Source: an uncultured Marinomonas sp.
Lineage (GTDB): Bacteria > Pseudomonadota > Gammaproteobacteria > Pseudomonadales > Marinomonadaceae
Assembly: GCA_947493575.1 (NCBI GenBank)
Contig: CANLRQ010000004.1
Coordinates: 1-64,000, forward strand
DNA length: 64,000 bases
Direction: 5' to 3'
Positions 55,909 through 63,602 of the stretch are shown here, one piece after another. Each line of letters starts with the position of its first letter. Position 1 is the stretch's first letter. The position numbers and the translations under genes were made by a program. Below the pieces are notes generated by a model. It was not told where the DNA came from, did no database searches, and saw only the letters and a list, made by a program, of their open reading frames with translations.

Positions 55909-55996
55909 GAGACCTTTGCACGACTACTGTGCTTGCTAACGCTTTGTTTAGAATAGGCTCGTCTTATCGTCGCTTATGACTTCGTGTATAAGTCTC
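55909..55996. repeat. Family A element, 88 bp
   Basis: The termini are GAGACCTTTGCACGA (55909) and the inverse GAGACTTATACACGA (ending 55996). The flanks AATAT (55904-55908) and AACAT (55997-56001) match at four of five positions. It lies between the DUF3047 and small membrane protein genes, 17 bases before the latter's start codon. Confidence 0.85.
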
Positions 55997-56013
55997 AACA
56001 TAAGAGAATAATA

Positions 56014-56358
56014 ATGAAAGGCAGTATTTTTAAAGAGCCTAATCAATGGATATTATTTATAGCAATCACTATTGCAACAGTTAATGGTGTGGTTTCTGAG
56101 CAATATTTCACGCTACTTGTCGGTGTGCCATTTATGTTGGTATCTGTTTTGTCTTCAGTTCGTTTTTACGTGCATTTATGGATGTTGTTCATAACAGGTG
56201 CAATTATTAATGTCATTTTAATCATTGCATCCAGTACAGACTACTTTGTTGGTGGCGTCTATCTACTTTTGGTTTTTTATGGGTTGTATGAACTACTTAA
56301 ACTGATTAATGAAAGGGCTAATACAACTCAAGTAAAAAATTCAGAATCAAATAAATAG
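56014..56358 (+). CDS. Small multi-pass membrane protein, function unknown
   Basis: The 114-residue protein has four likely membrane helices: 'WILFIAITIATVNGVV', 'FTLLVGVPFMLVSVLSSV', 'LWMLFITGAIINVILIIAS' and 'FVGGVYLLLVFYGLYELL'. A hydrophilic C-terminus follows. No family is recognised. I chose ATG at 56014; an upstream in-frame start at 55984 would lie inside the family A element, which is unlikely to be original coding sequence. AAGAGAA precedes the chosen ATG by seven bases. Confidence 0.65.
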   Translation: MKGSIFKEPNQWILFIAITIATVNGVVSEQYFTLLVGVPFMLVSVLSSVRFYVHLWMLFITGAIINVILIIASSTDYFVGGVYLLLVFYGLYELLKLINERANTTQVKNSESNK

Positions 56359-56500
56359 CAGTGGTTGTACTGGTTGATTATTAGATAGGTCTTACGTATT
56401 TTTTCTAGATGCATAACTGATTCTATATATCGACTTCATGATTGTTTTTTAATCAACCTTTGTTGTTTGTAATTTAAATAAATCACAGGAAGCAAATTCA

Positions 56501-57337
56501 ATGCTATCGATGGAGCAAGTACGTCAATATCAAAATCAGGGATATATTGTATTAGACGAGTTATTTGATTTAGATGAAATTAATAAAGTTAAAATGCAAG
56601 CTGATAAAATTATCAATGAATGGAGTGAAGAATCAGCAGACCATATTTTCACTACAGAAGATAATGATCGAAGTGGGAATGCATTTTTCCTAGAATCGGC
56701 TGAAAAAATACGATGCTTTTTTGAGGAAGAAGCGTTTAATGAGCAAGGAGAGTTATATCAAGAGAGGGCCTTGTGTATTAATAAAATAGGGCATGCCTTA
56801 CATGAGCTTGACCCTGTGTTTGAACGTTTCAGTCATTTACCTATTCTAGGTGAGATTGCCGAGGCAATAGGTATCAAGTCGCCACAAATTCGTCAGTCTA
56901 TGTACATATTTAAACAGCCAAGGATTGGTGGTGTAATAAACTGGCATCAAGATGCTAGCTTTTTTTATACTGAACCTCAAAGTGTTGTGACTTATTGGTT
57001 TGCGATGGAAGATGCTACTCTAGAAAACGGTTGTTTGTGGGTAGAGCCAGCAGGACATAAAGGCCCTTTAAGAGAACGTTTTAATCGAAGTGAAGATAAT
57101 ACGGAAATGGTTGCTTTGAATAAAAAGCCATGGCCTACAGAAAAAAGTGGCATACCAGTAGAAGTGAAAGCCGGAAGTTTAATCGTATTTCATGGCTATT
57201 TACCACATTATAGTGCTTGTAATCGCTCTAATAAATCTCGACAAGCATATACCCTTCATGTCACCGATGGCTGTGCTGAATACGCCTCGGAAAATTGGCT
57301 GCAAACCAAAATTCTTCCATTGAGAGGGTTTGATTAA
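56501..57337 (+). CDS. Phytanoyl-CoA dioxygenase (PhyH) family oxygenase
   Basis: The 278-residue protein is a 2-oxoglutarate/Fe(II) enzyme of the PhyH family. It starts 'QGYIVLDELFDLDEIN', has the HxD pair in 'INWHQDASFFYTEPQSVVTY', 'MEDATLENGCLWVEPAGHKG' as the family core, and the distal His in 'IVFHGYLPHYSACNRSNKSR'. An Arg follows that would bind 2-oxoglutarate ('SRQAYTLHV'). Substrates in the family range from phytanoyl-CoA to ectoine and small metabolites, so the reaction is not determined. AGGAAG precedes ATG. Its stop codon TAA lies inside the arm of a family B element. Confidence 0.88.
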   Translation: MLSMEQVRQYQNQGYIVLDELFDLDEINKVKMQADKIINEWSEESADHIFTTEDNDRSGNAFFLESAEKIRCFFEEEAFNEQGELYQERALCINKIGHALHELDPVFERFSHLPILGEIAEAIGIKSPQIRQSMYIFKQPRIGGVINWHQDASFFYTEPQSVVTYWFAMEDATLENGCLWVEPAGHKGPLRERFNRSEDNTEMVALNKKPWPTEKSGIPVEVKAGSLIVFHGYLPHYSACNRSNKSRQAYTLHVTDGCAEYASENWLQTKILPLRGFD

Positions 57338-57402
57338 GGATGGTGCGAATGGCAGTTTGTTTTCACATTATTAGGCCGGGTCGTTATTCACTCCTTCCTT
57401 AA
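57334..57402. repeat. Family B element, 69 bp
   Basis: The arms are TTAAGGATGGTGCGAA (57334) and the inverse of TTAAGGAAGGAGTGAATAA (ending 57402). The interior is nearly all deleted or diverged. The left arm supplies the stop codon of the PhyH gene and the right arm ends three bases before the stop of the convergent gene. Confidence 0.75.
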
Positions 57403-57405
57403 ATA

Positions 57406-57774
57406 TTATCCTAAATTTAACATGATAAGTGTTGTACTGTATTGAGCTATACAGAAAAGCAAAGCTGTTTTAGCAAATAGCACTAAATAGGTGGTTAGTG
57501 GAGAAGCTCTCTTTTTATTTATATAATTATGATATGCCTCAGTTAATGTGAATCCGACAATCAAAGTGCTTATGCCTGAAGCCAAAGACATTTTCCCCCA
57601 AAATGAATGTAAATTTTGACTGGCAAACCAAGCTACATTCCAAAAAGCCACGATAAAAATCAAATACATCAAGATGGTTTTAAATCTATGTACCTCTTTG
57701 AGCTTTATTGGTAGGCTTTTTTGTAGGCTGAATACAATGGTTAAAATCATACTAAGGTCTGTCACAATACCCAT
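57406..57774 (-). CDS. Small multi-pass membrane protein, function unknown
   Basis: The 122-residue protein has about four membrane helices, e.g. 'TILMYLIFIVAFWNVAW', 'LASGISTLIVGFTLTEAY' and 'LVLFAKTALLFCIAQYS'. No family is recognised. The frame is open upstream to 57840, but that extension is read from a family A element terminus. I chose ATG at 57774, with GGAAG five bases upstream. Convergent with the PhyH gene across a family B element. Confidence 0.6.
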   Translation of the reverse strand: MGIVTDLSMILTIVFSLQKSLPIKLKEVHRFKTILMYLIFIVAFWNVAWFASQNLHSFWGKMSLASGISTLIVGFTLTEAYHNYINKKRASPLTTYLVLFAKTALLFCIAQYSTTLIMLNLG

Positions 57775-57810
57775 GAGTGCTTCCAATTTAATGATGCTAG
57801 TATTAAAAAA

Positions 57811-57947
57811 TAAGCCTTTGCGCGAAGATATGAGTGGCATTAAGGCGAGAAAAAATAGACGAAAAAGCAGCGTTTATGAGTTATAAACGGGTATTTTGAG
57901 TCTTTTTTAACAAAGTATTAGTAAGTGTGGTAGCCGTTCAAAAGTTG
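57811..57947. repeat. Family A element, about 137 bp
   Basis: The left end 'taagcctttgcgcgaagatatgag' is a diverged GAGACCTTTGCACGAAG terminus. The interior 'aaaatagacgaaaaagc', 'gttataaacg', 'gagtctttt' and 'acaaagtattagtaag' matches the reverse of 22560-22711. It lies between leuA's terminator and a small membrane protein gene, and extends the latter's open frame. Confidence 0.75.
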
Positions 57948-57990
57948 CTAATTACCTTTAATAGACTTAGGTTAATCCATTTAGTTCATA

Positions 57991-58055
57991 AAAAACCGCC
58001 ATTATTATTTGTATTCCAGTTTAATCTGGTCACTCAAATAATAATGGCGGTTTTT
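57991..58055 (-). terminator. Terminator of leuA with a 21-bp stem
   Basis: AAAAACCGCCATTATTATTTG (57991-58011, 21 bp) pairs perfectly with its inverse at 58035-58055. The 23-base loop contains a second small hairpin (CCAG/CTGG). It lies 18 bases past the leuA stop and carries a T-tract on the minus strand. Confidence 0.9.
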
Positions 58056-58073
58056 GTTTGCTAGTAAATCGTT

Positions 58074-59747
58074 TTATGCAACGTTGCTTTTATCATTGCT
58101 ACCTAAGAATTGATTTACTGTTGCAAGGATAGCTTGGATAGATGCGGCAACAATGTCTGCGTTAATGGCAACGCCATTATATCGATTGCCATCAATATTC
58201 ATTTGAACATAAGCGATCGCGTTAGAATCGCTACCTATCGTTAATGCATGCTCTGAATATTGTGTAACATCCATATGGATATTGAATTGCTCCGCTAGCG
58301 CATTTGCAAACGCTGAAATCGCCCCGTTACCTTGGCCTGAAATACTTGTAGTGCCAGCAGCTGAAGTGATGTCTGCACGTATGTTATCCGCGTCATCTTT
58401 TTGTAGCTCGTAGCGGCCAATTGAGTATGGCGTAGAGCCTGTCATATAAGTGCTTTCAAATAGTTGCTTCATTGACTCAGTAGTAACAACGCCACCATCT
58501 TTTTCTGCAAAATTTTGAATGATAGGGCTGAATTCAACTTGTAACCAACGAGGTAAAGCTAAACCATATTCTTGTTCAAGACTATATGCTATACCACCTT
58601 TGCCAGATTGACTGTTAACACGAATGACTTCTTGATAGCTTCGACCGACATCTCTTGGATCTATTGGCAAGTATGCAACATCCCATGGTTTGTCATCAGT
58701 TTGGTTATCTAGACACTTTTTAATAGCGTCTTGGTGTGATCCTGAAAAAGCGGTAAAAACCAATTCACCAGCATAGGGATGGCGTGGATGAACTGGTAAC
58801 TGTGTGCAAGATTGCACAACGCTAACAATTCGGTCCATATTACCTAATTGTAATTTAGGGTCGACACCTTGGCTGTACATGTTCATTGCCATAGTAACAA
58901 TACACATATTACCTGTTCGCTCTCCATTACCTAACATTGTTCCTTCAATGCGATCTGCACCTGCCATTAAGCCCAATTCTGCAGCAGCAACACCACATCC
59001 TCTGTCATTGTGAGTATGAAGGCTGATTATTAATGAATCGCGATTTTTTACTTCACGGCAAAACCACTCAATTTGATCAGCGAAGCGATTAGGCGTTGTT
59101 ACTTCAACGGTAGCGGGTAAGTTGATGATTGCTTTCTTCTCTGGTGTTGGTTTCCATACATCAGCAACTGCGTTAACGACCTCAACGGAATAATCCGTTT
59201 CTGTTCCAGTGAAGCTTTCAGGAGAGTATTGGAAAACCCATTCAGTTTCAGGATTTTGTAAAGCGTGTTCTTGAACACATTTTGCACCATTAACGGCAAT
59301 ATCAATAATGCCTTGCTTACCTAGACGAAATACTTGCTCGCGTTGTGTTTTAGATGTTGAGTTGTAAACATGAACAATGGCTTTTTTTGCGCCTTTTAAT
59401 GATTCGTAAGTACGTGCAATAAGCTCTGGTCTAGCTTGAGTTAATACTTGTATGTAAACGTCATCTGGTAATTGACATTCTTCAATAATCCAGCGAACAA
59501 AGTCAAAATCCAATTGAGACGCTGCAGGGAAGCCTACTTCAATTTCTTTAAAGCCGACATCAAGAAGCATTTTAAACATGACTTTTTTCTGTTCAACTGT
59601 CATGGGTTCAACTAATGCTTGGTTGCCATCCCTTAGGTCAACGCTGGCCCAAGTTGGTGCTTGAGTGATTTCTTTATCAGGCCAAGTGCGATTGGTAATT
59701 TGTACCGGCTGAAAAGGTGTGTACTTAGTATGTGTAAATACTGACAT
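58074..59747 (-). CDS. leuA: 2-isopropylmalate synthase, long LeuA2 type
   Basis: The 557-residue enzyme joins acetyl-CoA and 2-oxoisovalerate in leucine synthesis. The HMGL-type barrel shows 'TWASVDLRDGNQALVEPMT', 'KEIEVGFPAASQLDFDFVR', 'LIISLHTHNDRGCGVAAAEL' with the metal histidines, and 'GADRIEGTMLGNGERTGN'. A C-terminal regulatory domain (about 440-557) contains 'ISGQGNGAISAFANAL', consistent with leucine feedback. Length marks the LeuA2 group shared by Actinobacteria and some marine gammaproteobacteria, not the 520-residue E. coli form. GAGGACACACA precedes ATG; a divergent Lrp-type regulator is next door. Confidence 0.93.
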   Translation of the reverse strand: MSVFTHTKYTPFQPVQITNRTWPDKEITQAPTWASVDLRDGNQALVEPMTVEQKKVMFKMLLDVGFKEIEVGFPAASQLDFDFVRWIIEECQLPDDVYIQVLTQARPELIARTYESLKGAKKAIVHVYNSTSKTQREQVFRLGKQGIIDIAVNGAKCVQEHALQNPETEWVFQYSPESFTGTETDYSVEVVNAVADVWKPTPEKKAIINLPATVEVTTPNRFADQIEWFCREVKNRDSLIISLHTHNDRGCGVAAAELGLMAGADRIEGTMLGNGERTGNMCIVTMAMNMYSQGVDPKLQLGNMDRIVSVVQSCTQLPVHPRHPYAGELVFTAFSGSHQDAIKKCLDNQTDDKPWDVAYLPIDPRDVGRSYQEVIRVNSQSGKGGIAYSLEQEYGLALPRWLQVEFSPIIQNFAEKDGGVVTTESMKQLFESTYMTGSTPYSIGRYELQKDDADNIRADITSAAGTTSISGQGNGAISAFANALAEQFNIHMDVTQYSEHALTIGSDSNAIAYVQMNIDGNRYNGVAINADIVAASIQAILATVNQFLGSNDKSNVA

Positions 59748-59917
59748 TGTGTGTCCTCAAAAACTTAGTTATTAAGTATTATTATTTGTTGTGTGATTCG
59801 ATAGATAAATAATACCGAATTTTTTATGGTAATAAATTGCGTATTTTGCATTAAATAATTTTATTTTGAAATATAATTGCTATTATTTTATTTTTATTAA
59901 TATTTAATGGTGTTTAT
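59748..59917. promoter_or_regulatory. Divergent promoter region of leuA and the Lrp-type regulator
   Basis: This 170-bp, very AT-rich gap separates two divergent genes, the usual place for an Lrp-family regulator to act on itself and a neighbour. I cannot name a precise operator; partly palindromic AT runs such as 'atttattaaaat' are low complexity. Regulation is inferred from the arrangement. Confidence 0.4.
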
Positions 59918-60406
59918 ATGGATTTTGATAGAATTGATATTCGGATATTGACTGAAATACAGCAAGATTCTAGCTTAACAAATCAAGAGTTGGCAGATCG
60001 AGTTGGCTTGTCTCCTTCACCGTGTTTACGCCGTATGAAGTCACTGGAAGAGTCAGGCATTATTGATAGGCGAGTGACGTTATTAAACTCAAGAAAATTG
60101 GGGTTAACATTAACTGCCTTTATTCAAATCTCAATGGATCGGCATACACCGGATCGATTTGAGCTATTTGAATCATTAATGTCGTCTTACCCAGAGGTGA
60201 AATCTATTAACTTGGTAACTGGCCAAACTGCGGATTATTTGGTTGAAGTTGTTGTGGAAGATATGGATAAATATCAAGAGTTTCTATTAGGAAGGTTAAC
60301 AAGAATAGAGGGTGTCACGGGAATACATTCAAGCTTTTTATTGAGAAAAGTCATGGATAGAACGGCCTTGCCACTTGAGCATTTACAGTCAACAAAAAGT
60401 AAATAA
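59918..60406 (+). CDS. Lrp/AsnC family transcriptional regulator
   Basis: The 162-residue protein begins '[20 protein letters not shown]', then a helix-turn-helix '[20 protein letters not shown]' and '[20 protein letters not shown]'. The C-terminal RAM ligand domain holds '[20 protein letters not shown]' and '[20 protein letters not shown]'. The length matches Lrp. It lies divergent to leuA, so control of leuA by leucine or another amino acid is likely but not shown. It is probably not the global Lrp. Confidence 0.9.
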   Translation: MDFDRIDIRILTEIQQDSSLTNQELADRVGLSPSPCLRRMKSLEESGIIDRRVTLLNSRKLGLTLTAFIQISMDRHTPDRFELFESLMSSYPEVKSINLVTGQTADYLVEVVVEDMDKYQEFLLGRLTRIEGVTGIHSSFLLRKVMDRTALPLEHLQSTKSK

Positions 60407-60486
60407 ATTGTGTAGATGAACTTGAGTTTTACCCTAGTTGTCACAATTATACTCTTGTTGGTATTTTTAATGAGAATGATTATTTT

Positions 60487-61098
60487 ATGAATGCATTGAC
60501 CATTAAGCGTCGAGTTGTTATCCCGATGAGAGCGGGAAAGGTGATGGCAGAGTTTGTGTCATTTAATGGCGATGATTCGGGGAAAGAACACATTGCAATA
60601 CAATGTGAAGGTGTATCTTTAGAAAAGTCAGATATCCCTCTGGTTAGATTGCATTCAGAGTGTTTGACTGGCGATGTATTTGGCTCTGGCCGCTGCGATT
60701 GTGGAGAGCAGTTAGATGAGGCAATAGACCTAATTAATGAACAGGGAGGTTATATTCTGTATCTACGCCAAGAAGGGAGGGGTATTGGTCTATATGCAAA
60801 ATTGGATGCATATGCTCTGCAAGATCAAGGTTATGACACCTACCAAGCAAATGAAATGTTGCATTTACCGCAAGATGGAAGAGATTTTTCTATTGCTGCT
60901 AAGATGATAAAAGCGCTTGGGTTAAATAAAATTAGATTGCTTACGAATAATCCCGATAAAGCCGAACAATTAAAAGACAACGGCATCTTAGTTGAAGAAA
61001 TTGTTCCAACAGGGGTTCATGTGAATGAGTACAATAGAGATTATTTGGAAACCAAGGCAAAACGCAAGCAACATACCATTATCCTTGGTAAAGGGTAG
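60487..61098 (+). CDS. ribA: GTP cyclohydrolase II
   Basis: The 203-residue enzyme opens GTP in the first step of riboflavin synthesis. Zinc ligands are in '[20 protein letters not shown]', and the nucleotide loop is '[20 protein letters not shown]'. '[17 protein letters not shown]' is also family-specific. The length is that of stand-alone RibA without the RibB domain. No riboflavin operon or FMN riboswitch is adjacent. It converges with the downstream minus-strand gene. Confidence 0.93.
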   Translation: MNALTIKRRVVIPMRAGKVMAEFVSFNGDDSGKEHIAIQCEGVSLEKSDIPLVRLHSECLTGDVFGSGRCDCGEQLDEAIDLINEQGGYILYLRQEGRGIGLYAKLDAYALQDQGYDTYQANEMLHLPQDGRDFSIAAKMIKALGLNKIRLLTNNPDKAEQLKDNGILVEEIVPTGVHVNEYNRDYLETKAKRKQHTIILGKG

Positions 61099-61121
61099 CG
61101 GATAAAAGCGGATGTACGCAT

Positions 61122-61158
61122 AGAATTAGTGTTTTGCGCTTTAATTAGTACTAATTCT
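61122..61158. terminator. Hairpin between convergent ribA and binding-protein genes
   Basis: AGAATTAGT (61122-61130) pairs with ACTAATTCT (61150-61158) over a 19-base loop. The second arm overlaps the stop codon (61151-61153) of the minus-strand gene. It is a candidate terminator for ribA, with TTT after the arm; weak. Confidence 0.45.
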
Positions 61159-61936
61159 TTGAGCACATGTATGTTTCCCACCTAGATATTTCTCCTTGGG
61201 TGTTATTATGTAGCCACCCTGATTGCTTTAAAGTTTCGATTGAGTGTCTATAAAGCTCAATTGTTTCTTTAGGCGTTTGCAAGCTAGCCGCTAACCATAA
61301 AGGATTTGATAGTTCGGCAACCTGAAAATTCAAATGTAATTTTGAGTGATTAAAGCCTAATGAGCATGCGGCACCACTTGCTAAAAAGTATGTGAGTGGA
61401 ACTGCATCAATTCTATTAGAAAAAAGCATTTTGATGGATGTTTTGTAGTCTGTAACAGTTAACATTAACTCTACAGGAACACCTTTTTTAATTAGATGTT
61501 CTTGCATGCTGCTGCCATTTTGAACGCCAATAATCCATTTGTTCTTAATGAGCTCTTCAACGCTGTTGATGGTATTTTTACCGGATTTTTTTAGGCTGAA
61601 TATAGCTTGACCATAAGGTGAAATTTCACTTATCCATTGAAAACGAGACTCTCTTGCTGGTGTTCTTGAAGTAGAGAAAAATAGGGTGTTCTTACTCTCG
61701 GTCGCTTCATGCATTGCGCGTTTCCAAGGTAAAAACTCAATATCTACACTGCCTAGATCAGGGTGCTCTTGATGGATTTTTTCTAGCATTTTGGTTACAT
61801 AGCCACTTTGCCGTTCTTTATTAACGTATTGCAGGGGTGGGAAAGATGAGGTAACGAAACGAGGAGGGTCAATAGCAAGAACTGGAGTGCTGCTTAACGA
61901 GATAAGTATGATGCTCAGGTATGATGTCTTTTGCAT
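61151..61936 (-). CDS. Periplasmic solute-binding protein (SBP_bac_3 type)
   Basis: The 261-residue protein has a signal peptide (LSIILISLSSTPVLA) and the family 3 binding-protein pattern: 'YVNKERQSGYVTKMLEKI', 'VDIEFLPWKRAMHEATESK', 'FFSTSRTPARESRFQWISEI', and a late 'IKMLFSNRIDAVPLTYFLAS'. Such proteins may serve an amino-acid ABC importer, but no permease or ATPase gene is adjacent, so it could instead be an orphan or a signalling-type binding protein. AAGGAGAAAAC precedes ATG. Confidence 0.82.
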   Translation of the reverse strand: MQKTSYLSIILISLSSTPVLAIDPPRFVTSSFPPLQYVNKERQSGYVTKMLEKIHQEHPDLGSVDIEFLPWKRAMHEATESKNTLFFSTSRTPARESRFQWISEISPYGQAIFSLKKSGKNTINSVEELIKNKWIIGVQNGSSMQEHLIKKGVPVELMLTVTDYKTSIKMLFSNRIDAVPLTYFLASGAACSLGFNHSKLHLNFQVAELSNPLWLAASLQTPKETIELYRHSIETLKQSGWLHNNTQGEISRWETYMCSKN

Positions 61937-62015
61937 GTTTTCTCCTTACTAATAAATAAAGGTATGGAGCAGGGAAAACATCATGCTTATGATTCCTCTG
62001 CTGTTTTCATTACTT

Positions 62016-62092
62016 GAGACCTTTGTATGTGCTAATACCTTATTTTTAAAAAACTCGTCTTATCGCTGCTCATGACTTCTTGCAAAGATCTC
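62016..62092. repeat. Family A element, 77 bp, with perfect 5-bp flanking repeat
   Basis: The termini are GAGACCTTTGTATG (62016) and the inverse GAGATCTTTGCAAGAAG (ending 62092). TACTT occurs immediately on both sides (62011-62015 and 62093-62097), a clean target duplication. The right terminus base forms the last G of the adjoining helicase gene's TAG. Confidence 0.88.
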
Positions 62093-63369
62093 TACTTAGA
62101 TTTCGACTTTGCTTTCGCTTTTTTCCTGGCTTTTTCTTTGCGTTTCTCTTCAGCTTTTAACACAGACTTTGGGGTCGGCTTAGCTTTCTTTTTTCCTTTT
62201 GTTAGCGAAGCTACCCTTACTTTTTGTTTAGCTTCTAGGCCGGCTATGCGAGAAAATTTTATTGGAGCAAGCATATAACGTTGAATTTTTTCTATAGTAG
62301 GTAAGTCGTTAATATCAACTAAAGATATGCAAGTACCTGGTTCTCCTTCTCTAGATGCTCTTCCTGCTCTATGTATATAAGAATCGGACTTAGGGGGCAA
62401 GCGTAAATTAATTACTGTGTTAATTTCGGGCAAATCAATTCCACGAGACGCAACATCGGTAGCAACCAGTACTTTTAGACGACCTCGCTTCATTTGTTTT
62501 AAGTGTTCGCTACGGTCACTTTGTTTCATATCTCCGTGTAATCCATCACACATTATATTTAGTGCTCGGATTTTATTGACCCAAACATCAACGTGATCTC
62601 GATTTGAAACAAACACAACCGCTTGTTTAACATTCTCGTCACTTAAAATATGTTCTAAAAAGCGTAATTTGTGCGCGTCATCATCAACGCGATAAGCGAT
62701 TTGTTTGATCTGTGAAGGTACTGATCTAGCGGAATCACCTAATCTAATTTGTTGGGCGTTTTCTTTTAATAATTGGCTAGAAAACTTACCAATTTTTTCA
62801 CCTTCTAGCGTAGCTGAAAGCATTAGGGTTTGGTGTTCTTTAGGGAGCAGTTTAGAAAGTTTAAGGATGGCTTCAGAAAACCCCATATCTAACATTCTAT
62901 CCGCTTCGTCGATAACAAAATAACTTGTATCTGAAAGGTCAAGCCATTGCTTTTCATCCAATTCAAGTAGCCGGCCTGGAGTTGCGATTAAAATGTCAGT
63001 ATTTTCGCTTAGTAATTGTTGTTGCATTCCATAAGGCGTGCCTCCGATTATCAATTGGGCAGTAAATTCATGGCTGGATAATAAAGATTCAGTAACATTA
63101 AATATTTGTCTTGCTAGCTCTCTACTTGGTGCAAGCACGAGTGCCTTTGGTGCATTGGTAGAGGCTTCATTGCGATCATAAAGGTGTTGAATGGCTGGTG
63201 CGATAAACGCTAATGTTTTACCTGTTCCTGTCGGTGCTGTAGCCAAAATATCATCGCCATCCATAGCCAGTGGAATAACTTCTTCTTGAACAGGTGTTGG
63301 TGCTGTAAAACCAAGTTGCTCTATAGCGTGTTGAATAGTGTTATCTAAATCTAAAACGTCAAATGACAT
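62092..63369 (-). CDS. DEAD-box RNA helicase
   Basis: The 425-residue protein has the DEAD-box core: the Q-motif region 'LGFTAPTPVQEEVIPLA', Walker A 'ATAPTGTGKTLAFIAP', 'PSRELARQ', motif II 'FVIDEADRMLDMGF', 'LMLSATLEG', 'VATDVASRGIDLPE', and 'YIHRAGRASREGEPG'. A short lysine-rich C-terminal tail (about 395-425) resembles SrmB or RhlE-type helicases that act in ribosome assembly and RNA turnover; I cannot choose between them. The last stop-codon base is supplied by the neighbouring element. The AGAGAC upstream of ATG is a modest ribosome binding site. Confidence 0.9.
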   Translation of the reverse strand: MSFDVLDLDNTIQHAIEQLGFTAPTPVQEEVIPLAMDGDDILATAPTGTGKTLAFIAPAIQHLYDRNEASTNAPKALVLAPSRELARQIFNVTESLLSSHEFTAQLIIGGTPYGMQQQLLSENTDILIATPGRLLELDEKQWLDLSDTSYFVIDEADRMLDMGFSEAILKLSKLLPKEHQTLMLSATLEGEKIGKFSSQLLKENAQQIRLGDSARSVPSQIKQIAYRVDDDAHKLRFLEHILSDENVKQAVVFVSNRDHVDVWVNKIRALNIMCDGLHGDMKQSDRSEHLKQMKRGRLKVLVATDVASRGIDLPEINTVINLRLPPKSDSYIHRAGRASREGEPGTCISLVDINDLPTIEKIQRYMLAPIKFSRIAGLEAKQKVRVASLTKGKKKAKPTPKSVLKAEEKRKEKARKKAKAKSKSK

Positions 63370-63534
63370 GCATTGTCTCTATATTGTTAAGCGTAATAAG
63401 GAAAAACCTTTATAATTCTTTTTCAAAAGAAATGAATTTGAGAAATAATAGCGCGTTTTTCCATGCTTTACATTAAAAGCATGTTTGTGTTGTGTTTGTT
63501 TGTTGTGAAAACGAGTTAAGTGGTAAATTACATT

Positions 63535-63577
63535 GAGGCCTTTGTACGAAGTCATGTAGTAATCGTGTAAAGGTCTC
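63535..63577. repeat. Minimal family A element, 43-bp near-palindrome
   Basis: GAGGCCTTTGTACGA (63535) and its inverse (GAGACCTTTACACGA ending 63577) leave only a short middle. The flanks ACATT and ATATT match at four of five positions. It lies 25 bases before the DUF1415 start codon and could fold in its leader. Confidence 0.85.
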
Positions 63578-63602
63578 ATATTAAATTTAAAGAGCGTTAT
63601 TT

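Noticed and set aside
60407..60486. Possible FMN riboswitch before ribA
   Set aside because: The 80-base gap is too short for an FMN aptamer and lacks its conserved AGGGG and GGTGAAATTCC-like blocks.
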